A stretch of DNA of 64,000 nt from Azorhizobium sp965227945 (lineage in GTDB: Bacteria > Pseudomonadota > Alphaproteobacteria > Rhizobiales > Xanthobacteraceae): assembly GCA_965227945.1 (NCBI GenBank), contig CBDDGQ010000005.1, positions 558,001-622,000 on the forward strand, given 5' to 3'. The number at the start of each line of letters is the position of its first letter. The stretch's first letter is position 1. Both the position numbers and the translations under genes were made by a program. This document shows positions 59,249 through 64,000 of this stretch, in pieces. The notes beneath the pieces are model-generated. The model was not told the DNA's origin. It saw nothing but the letters and a program-made list of their open reading frames with translations, and searched no databases.

Positions 59249-60061
59249 TCAGTTCTCGTTGGCGACGAAGCCCGCGGGGGCCGGGCCGTCATAGGTGATG
59301 GCGGAGGAGGCCGCGTGCGACATCAGGAAGCCGATGGGGTGGGCCTGCTCTTCCAGCAGATGGCCGATCAGGCTGGCGGTGCGGGCGAGCAGCGGCACGC
59401 CGCGCAGGGCCAGCAGCGGATAGCCCGCATCCAGCAGCACGCAGGGAATGGCGCTGGAAATGTTCATCACCAGCGGCCGGTTGATGAGTTCCGGCAGTAG
59501 CCGTTCCACCGCCAGGGCGACCTCGCAATGGCGGCCATAGAGGCCGAGCGTGCGGGCGATCTCCAGCAGGCGCAGGGCGCGCGGGTCGCCTTCCTTGTGC
59601 AGCGGATGGCCGTAGCCGGGAATGGCCCGCTTGGCGGCGCGATAGGCGCGCACGATCTTGGTCACCGCTTCATCCAGCGTGCTGCCGCTGGCATCCTGCT
59701 CGGCGAGGATCTCCGCAAACAGCGCCCCGGCGGTGGCGGAGGCGCCGAGGATCACCGAGCCGCAGCCCAACAGGCCGGCGGCCACCGCGCCTTGCAGGGC
59801 CTCGGGCGCGGAGGCCAGGGTCATGCGGGCGGTCTGCACGCTGGGCACCAGTCCGTGCTCGGCGATGGCCACCAAGGTGGCATCCAGCATGGCGCGTTGG
59901 GCGGGGGTTGGCAGTGAGCCAGAGATCAGCAGCCAAGTGTGGTCGGTGAACGAGATGTGGCCGATCAGGTCCTGCACCAGATCGTGGCCGCGCACGATGA
60001 TGGTCTCCGGATTGGAGCCGCAGATGGCGGTGGTGGGTGCGGTATCGGCGCCGATTTTCAC
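59249..60061 (-). CDS. Citryl-CoA lyase / citrate synthase-like protein
   Basis: The protein has 270 residues from GTG 60061, with GGAG seven bases upstream. It matches the citrate-synthase fold but is much shorter than the ~430-residue synthase, resembling stand-alone citryl-CoA lyases and the C-terminal part of ATP-citrate lyase. The active-site motif AIPGYGHPLHKEGDPRA keeps the catalytic His and the Asp-Pro-Arg. It probably cleaves a citryl-CoA or related hydroxyacyl-CoA made by the adjacent transferase; a synthase activity cannot be ruled out. First gene of the minus-strand operon. Confidence 0.85.
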   Translation of the reverse strand: MKIGADTAPTTAICGSNPETIIVRGHDLVQDLIGHISFTDHTWLLISGSLPTPAQRAMLDATLVAIAEHGLVPSVQTARMTLASAPEALQGAVAAGLLGCGSVILGASATAGALFAEILAEQDASGSTLDEAVTKIVRAYRAAKRAIPGYGHPLHKEGDPRALRLLEIARTLGLYGRHCEVALAVERLLPELINRPLVMNISSAIPCVLLDAGYPLLALRGVPLLARTASLIGHLLEEQAHPIGFLMSHAASSAITYDGPAPAGFVANEN

Positions 60062-60312
60062 GTCAGGTCTCCCAAGGGGTGCCGCCGGCCGCAGCGGTCT
60101 GGCGGGGCGTGTGAGGGTGAGGTCCGCGCCGGGACGCGGCGGCCGGGGCGCGGGACAGCGGCGGCCCGCGGCGCGCCGGGGCGGGCAGGGGCGGGCAGGG
60201 GCGCGGCTAGGCGCGCCGCCGCCCCAGGCGGGACACGAGCGGCGGGTGCGGCGGAGGGGTCAACTCCATGGCGTTTCCTTCCATCGTCTCCCCTTGAGCC
60301 GGCGAGATCGAA

Positions 60313-60327
60313 TTTCGCTGAGCGAAA
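60313..60327. promoter_or_regulatory. IclR-type operator palindrome, copy 1
   Basis: TTTCGCTGAGCGAAA is a perfect 15-base palindrome around a central G. It lies about 250 bases upstream of the lyase start and downstream of a minus-strand TTGACA at 60370-60365. IclR-family regulators typically bind palindromes of this length. It shares twelve of fifteen positions with copy 2. Confidence 0.65.
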
Positions 60328-60427
60328 ATTTATTCGTTATCAGACTGGTGCGAAGCGACCCGCCTGTCAAGGGATCAGCGTGGGTGTTCTATGATGCACT
60401 GCAATACTTCTTCCAAGTCTCGGCGAC

Positions 60428-60456
60428 TTGACACCGGCCCGCGACTTGCCTTTGAT
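60428..60456 (+). promoter_or_regulatory. Candidate iclR promoter
   Basis: TTGACA (60428-60433) and TTTGAT (60451-60456) with a 17-base spacer. The -10 box matches four of six positions. The palindrome at 60466 would sit just after the start point, consistent with autoregulation. Confidence 0.45.
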
Positions 60457-60465
60457 CGAATTGTT

Positions 60466-60480
60466 TTTCGCTAGACGAAA
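60466..60480. promoter_or_regulatory. IclR-type operator palindrome, copy 2
   Basis: TTTCGCTAGACGAAA has 5-bp arms TTTCG/CGAAA and matches copy 1 at twelve of fifteen positions. It lies 78 bases before the iclR start, just past the predicted promoter. Confidence 0.6.
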
Positions 60481-60557
60481 GAACGCCTGTTCGCGGGCGG
60501 GTCGTCTCGACCCGACACCCTGCCCCAGCCTGTGGAGCCGCTGCCATTTCCGGGATC

Positions 60558-61388
60558 ATGGACATTGCCACCGAACCGGCCGACGCGGCGGCCCCCCGGG
60601 CCGCGGAGTTTGTGGAGGCGCTCGCCCGCGGGCTGGCGGTGCTGGAGACCTTCGACGAGGCCCATCCCGAGCTTTCCCTCACCGACGTGGCCCGCCGCAC
60701 CGGCATGAGCCCCGCCACCGCCCGCCGCAGCCTGCACACTTTGGCGGCGCTGGGCTATGTGCGGGCGGTCAACAAGCGTTATGTGCTGGCGGCGCGGGTG
60801 CTGGCGCTGGGGGCGTCCTATCTGCGCGCCGCCCATGTGGACGATGCCCTGATGCCGGAGCTGCGCCGGCTGGTGGGGCAGTTCGGCGATGCCTCATCGG
60901 TCAGCGTGCTGGAGGGGCCGAACATCCTCTATGTGGCCCATTGCTCCGAGCAGCGCGCCGCGCGGCCCTCGGCAGCCATCGGCGTGACCTATCCGGGCTA
61001 TGCCACCTCCATGGGGCGGGTGCTGCTGTCCCGCATGCCGCCGGAAGCCATCGAGATGTATCTGGCGCAATTGCGCCCGACCAAGCTCACGGAGCATACC
61101 GAGACCGACATCGGCCGGCTGCGGCAGATCCTGGCGGAGGTGCGCCAGCAGGGCTATGCGCTGGTGGTGGACCAGCTGGACTATGGCGTGACGTCGCTGG
61201 CGGTGCCCATCAAGGACCAGACCGGCCGGGTGGTCGCCGCCATCAACAGCTCGGGCTATTCAGGCAAGCTGAGCGCCGATCGCATGGTGGACGAGCGCCT
61301 GGCGGAGCTGCAGGTGTCGGCGGCGCGCATCACCCATGTCTTCACCCGCTATCCGGCCCTGCTGCATTCCATCCGGCCGGCGGGATAA
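60558..61388 (+). CDS. IclR-family regulator, PcaR/PobR subfamily
   Basis: The protein has 276 residues. The winged helix occupies about 15-80 (EFVEALARGLAVLETFDEAH, LSLTDVARRTGMSPATARRS), followed by the GAF-like effector domain (about 95-265; YPGYATSMGRVLLSRMPPEA). The closest recognisable subfamily regulates protocatechuate and 4-hydroxybenzoate catabolism, in line with the divergent LigAB-Liv operon. In that subfamily the regulator is often an activator in the presence of the aromatic ligand. Confidence 0.92.
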   Translation: MDIATEPADAAAPRAAEFVEALARGLAVLETFDEAHPELSLTDVARRTGMSPATARRSLHTLAALGYVRAVNKRYVLAARVLALGASYLRAAHVDDALMPELRRLVGQFGDASSVSVLEGPNILYVAHCSEQRAARPSAAIGVTYPGYATSMGRVLLSRMPPEAIEMYLAQLRPTKLTEHTETDIGRLRQILAEVRQQGYALVVDQLDYGVTSLAVPIKDQTGRVVAAINSSGYSGKLSADRMVDERLAELQVSAARITHVFTRYPALLHSIRPAG

Positions 61389-61397
61389 AGCGGGCGG

Positions 61398-63185
61398 TCA
61401 GGGGGCGGGGGGCACCGGGACCGCGCCGGTCTGCAACCAAGGAGTGGTCTCCGCCGCAGGGTCGGCGGCCGGTTCGGGCGCCAGACCCAGCTGCTGCTCC
61501 ACAATGCCCGCATAGACGTCCTGCATCCAGGCGGTGGTGAAGGTGTGGTCGGCGCCGTCGATGATGCGGATGGCGCCCCAGTCATTGCTGAGCAGGCGCT
61601 CACCGTCCTTGCCGAACACGATCTCCAGCTCCACCAGGCCCCAGTCGCCGCTGCTGTAGACCAAGGTCAGGTCCACCTTGTTCTGGCGCACCTTCTGCAA
61701 CAGGCGGTCGGGCGGGCCGGCGACCCAGGGGCGGGGCACCAGCCGGCCCAGCAGGGCACGCGTGCGCATGCCGAGGGTGAGGCCGGCATAATGCAGCAGC
61801 AGCAGGCCGCGCCCGATGAGATAGCGGCGGCGGAAATAGGCCGGCCCGAGCAGCGGGCGCGCCGGGCGCGCCCCGCTCAGCCCCCAGCGCCGGGCGTAGT
61901 CGCGCAGCCGGCGGGCGAGCGCCAGGGGGCGGCGCCAGAGGGGAACCGCCGGGTCTTCCTCCCGGATGTAGAAATAGGGCAGGTTGACCAGCACGGCGGC
62001 GCGCACGCGGGGATCGGCGGCGGCGGCATGCAGGCCGATATAGGCCCCGGCGCACAGGCCGGTCAGCAGCACCCGGTGATGACCGGCGCGCTGCAGCAGG
62101 TCGATGGCCGCGCGCACGTCCGCCACCCGCCCCAGATCGTGGAAGCCGACGCTGGCATGGGGATCGTCGGGCGCGCTTTCGCCGATCCGGTCCATGTCGA
62201 TGCGCAAGGCGGTGATGCCGCGGGCGGCCAGCCGCCGGCCCAGGCGCACCGCGCCGCGCCCGTTGCCGGTGTGGGCATTGAGGCCGGAATTCACGATGAG
62301 CACGGCCTCCTCCGCCGGTGCCGCCGCCGGTTGGGTGAGGATGCCGAAGCAGCGATCGCCGGCGCCGAACCGCACCGGGGTCTCGCTCCCCTCCGGCCCC
62401 AAATCGAGGCGCGCCGGCTGCGGCGGCGCCGGCCGTCCGCCCGCGCGGGCCGGCACCCCCTCCCGCAGCCAGGCCACGGTCTCGCGGAACACCGCCAGCG
62501 GCAGCACCACGTCCTGGGTGTGCTGGATCAACCCGTCATAATGCTGGAACGGCCGGTAGGTCTCGCCGGGGGCGAGCGGCTCCGGCGCGGGCTCGGGCGA
62601 GACCAGCAGCACCCGCGGGGCCACGCCGGCCCCGCGGGTGGCGGTGCGGTCGATCTGGCGCAGGCGCTCCAGATCGCCCTGATGCAGCCGGTAGCCGAGA
62701 ATCTCCCGCCAGCCCGCCGGCACCGTGCCCCCCCGGCTGGCGATCATGGCGCCGCTCAGGATGAGTTCGCGGGCATAGAGCCGGCCCGACAGCACCGGCG
62801 CCAGCAGCGCCAGCGCGTCGATGGTGCCGAAGCGCGCGGCCGCTTCGATCGCCAGCAGGCCGCCGAGGCGAAAGCCGCACAAGGCGATGTGCGTGGCCCC
62901 GCTCGCGTCCTGCAGATAGGTGGCGGCACCGCCGATGGCATCGATCCAGCGGTCGATCTGGCCGGGCGTCTCCTCGCCGGCGGAATCTCCGGTGCCCGGA
63001 TAGTGGAAGCGCAAGGTGGTGATGCCGGCGGCGGCCAGCATGCGGGCCAAGGTCAGCATCGCCCGCTGCGTGCACAGGGCCTCGTAGCCGAACGGTTCGC
63101 ACACCACCACCGCCAGGTCGCAGGCGCTGCCCCCCTCGGCCGGGTGCAGGATGCCCGCGCAGTCATTGAAGGCGACGGGGATCAT
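61398..63185 (-). CDS. Double alpha/beta-hydrolase protein (exosortase-associated hydrolase-like)
   Basis: The protein has 595 residues with two alpha/beta-hydrolase domains in tandem, about 20-245 and 290-575. Domain 1 has FHYPGTGDSAG and an elbow CGFRLGG in which Arg106 replaces the nucleophile. Domain 2 has a GLCAGAY elbow with Cys378 in that place. Both variants occur in hydrolase-like proteins linked to exopolysaccharide/exosortase loci, so they may be acyl-transfer or binding domains rather than classic serine hydrolases. It begins 18 bases after the amino acid:carrier-protein ligase gene and probably shares its transcript. Its 3' end is nine bases from the convergent iclR gene. Confidence 0.8.
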   Translation of the reverse strand: MIPVAFNDCAGILHPAEGGSACDLAVVVCEPFGYEALCTQRAMLTLARMLAAAGITTLRFHYPGTGDSAGEETPGQIDRWIDAIGGAATYLQDASGATHIALCGFRLGGLLAIEAAARFGTIDALALLAPVLSGRLYARELILSGAMIASRGGTVPAGWREILGYRLHQGDLERLRQIDRTATRGAGVAPRVLLVSPEPAPEPLAPGETYRPFQHYDGLIQHTQDVVLPLAVFRETVAWLREGVPARAGGRPAPPQPARLDLGPEGSETPVRFGAGDRCFGILTQPAAAPAEEAVLIVNSGLNAHTGNGRGAVRLGRRLAARGITALRIDMDRIGESAPDDPHASVGFHDLGRVADVRAAIDLLQRAGHHRVLLTGLCAGAYIGLHAAAADPRVRAAVLVNLPYFYIREEDPAVPLWRRPLALARRLRDYARRWGLSGARPARPLLGPAYFRRRYLIGRGLLLLHYAGLTLGMRTRALLGRLVPRPWVAGPPDRLLQKVRQNKVDLTLVYSSGDWGLVELEIVFGKDGERLLSNDWGAIRIIDGADHTFTTAWMQDVYAGIVEQQLGLAPEPAADPAAETTPWLQTGAVPVPPAP

Positions 63186-63203
63186 CGCGGGCGTCCCGGC
63201 CGG

Positions 63204-64000
63204 TCAGGACAAAAGACTGGCGCGCACCCCGGCGGGCCAGGTGTCCGGCGCCAGGCCATGGTGCCGGAACAGCGCCAGCGTCAGCCGGTCGATGCCGAAG
63301 GCGACGCAGCCGGTGTGCGCCAGGCAGCCGTCCGGCTGGCGCAACGGCCAGATCTCCGAGAAATGCGTCATGTGGTAATTGCAGCTGAGGCACGCGGTGA
63401 GGTCGATCTCGCTGCCCACCGGAATCAGCATCTCGAACTTCAATTGCTGGTCGATCTGGCCATCGGCCATCAGCTTGCCGCCGCGGCCGAAGAAGGGATC
63501 GCTGGCGAGCGCCGTGGTGACCGGCAGGCCCAGCCGGCGGAGCCAGTCCGCACCGCGCTCCAGCCAGGCGGCGCGGAAGGCGAGCACCTGCGCTTCGCTG
63601 CCGATGCGCACATGCTCGCGCATGCGGAACATCTGCATGCGGCAGGGGTCCACAGAGGGCTCGTGGCGGAAGCAATAAGATGAGACATCCACCAGCAGGC
63701 CCGCGCCGGGCAAAGGACCGCGCTGCGCCACCACCGGATAGACCGGATAACAGGCGGCCGGGGTCACCACCACTTCGGCGGGCTGTTGCAGGGGGCTGAA
63801 GTCTTCCTTCGCCTCGATGCATTGCAACAGCCGGCGATGGTCCGCCTCATTGCCGCAGAAGCAACTGATGGTGCCGGCCAGATGCGGAAAGCCCTTCAGA
63901 TAGCCGCTGGCCAGAAACTCCTGCCGGGACAGCAGCGGCGGGAAGCGCATGCGTTCGGCGCCGTCGTCCGCGGTCATCCGCGAGATGGCGGCCTCCAGGC
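63204..64000 (-). CDS. Amino acid:[carrier protein] ligase (class II synthetase homologue), N-terminally cut by window edge
   Basis: The frame runs off the right edge, so only the C-terminal ~265 residues are seen; full-length relatives have about 320. It resembles the atypical seryl-tRNA-synthetase homologues (Bradyrhizobium Bll0957 type) that load glycine or alanine onto the phosphopantetheine of a carrier protein instead of tRNA. Visible landmarks are MRFPPLLSRQEFLASGYLK, SPAACYPVYP-like TPAACYPVYPVVAQRGPLP, the zinc-site CFRHEPS, KFEMLIPVGSEIDL and AHTGCVAFGIDRLTLALF. All three expected zinc ligands (Cys, Glu, Cys) are present. An internal ATG at 63977 exists, but the open frame continues upstream of it. 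A small carrier-protein gene is expected just beyond the window. Confidence 0.88.
   Translation of the reverse strand, partial: LEAAISRMTADDGAERMRFPPLLSRQEFLASGYLKGFPHLAGTISCFCGNEADHRRLLQCIEAKEDFSPLQQPAEVVVTPAACYPVYPVVAQRGPLPGAGLLVDVSSYCFRHEPSVDPCRMQMFRMREHVRIGSEAQVLAFRAAWLERGADWLRRLGLPVTTALASDPFFGRGGKLMADGQIDQQLKFEMLIPVGSEIDLTACLSCNYHMTHFSEIWPLRQPDGCLAHTGCVAFGIDRLTLALFRHHGLAPDTWPAGVRASLLS

Larger units (their letters stand above)
60062..60557. other. Divergent control region, lyase operon / iclR
   Basis: The 496-base spacer has no coding sequence I can support. Its left part is extremely G+C-rich; the right 250 bases are more A+T-rich and contain the two IclR-type palindromes, a TTGACA box on each strand (60370-60365 minus, 60428-60433 plus) and presumably both promoters. 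Confidence 0.6.

Overview
The window is a G+C-rich chromosomal segment from an alphaproteobacterium of the order Hyphomicrobiales (Rhizobiales). The gene order proS-lolC-lolD-dnaE, then rpsB-tsf-pyrH-frr-uppS-cdsA-dxr-rseP-bamA-lpxD-fabZ-lpxA-lpxI-lpxB, the short ProS, the C-terminally extended ribosomal protein S2, and the use of LpxI rather than LpxH all point there. A Xanthobacteraceae-like genome (Xanthobacter/Azorhizobium type) is my best guess from overall look, not a demonstrated assignment.

Layout. 1-7711: core genes for tRNA charging, lipoprotein release (LolCD) and replication (DnaE), with a small EamA-type membrane protein on the opposite strand; bases 1-194 hold no gene I can support. 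7758-10622: a secreted sedolisin-type (S53) peptidase with a DUF4114-like tail, visibly lower in G+C than its surroundings and sitting between two blocks of core genes. 11049-25870: one long run of same-strand genes for translation (S2, EF-Ts, RRF), UMP kinase, isoprenoid and phospholipid precursors (UppS, CdsA, Dxr), the RseP protease, outer-membrane assembly (BamA) and lipid A synthesis (LpxD, FabZ, LpxA, LpxI, LpxB). Several spacers in this run hold strong hairpins without U-tracts. 26026-27396: a GreA-like protein and an unrecognised helix-turn-helix protein.

27558-40142 is a single giant autotransporter gene (about 4.2 kaa) made of roughly fifty Gly/Ser-rich repeats that have expanded by duplication at two scales. 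40159-48414 is an accessory catabolic locus: an HMG-CoA-lyase-family enzyme, a class III CoA-transferase, a HutC-type GntR regulator, an ABC importer (Tat-exported binding protein, ATPase, two permeases) and two tandem YrdC/Sua5-like paralogues. The same palindrome, TTGTCCGGACAA, occurs in front of both transcription units and links them as one predicted regulon. 48612-52022 is a second autotransporter whose passenger starts with an aspartyl-protease-like domain.

52063-60061 (minus strand) reads as a nine-gene operon: citryl-CoA-lyase-like protein, class III CoA-transferase, LigB and LigA extradiol dioxygenase subunits, then a complete branched-chain-amino-acid-type (Liv) ABC importer. A divergent PcaR/PobR-type IclR regulator follows, with two matching 15-bp palindromes in the shared spacer. 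This looks like import and ring cleavage of an unidentified aromatic acid. The right edge (61398-64000, minus strand) holds a double alpha/beta-hydrolase protein and an N-terminally cut amino acid:carrier-protein ligase, suggesting the end of a carrier-protein-dependent biosynthetic cluster that continues outside the window. I saw no rRNA or tRNA gene, CRISPR array, insertion sequence or origin.
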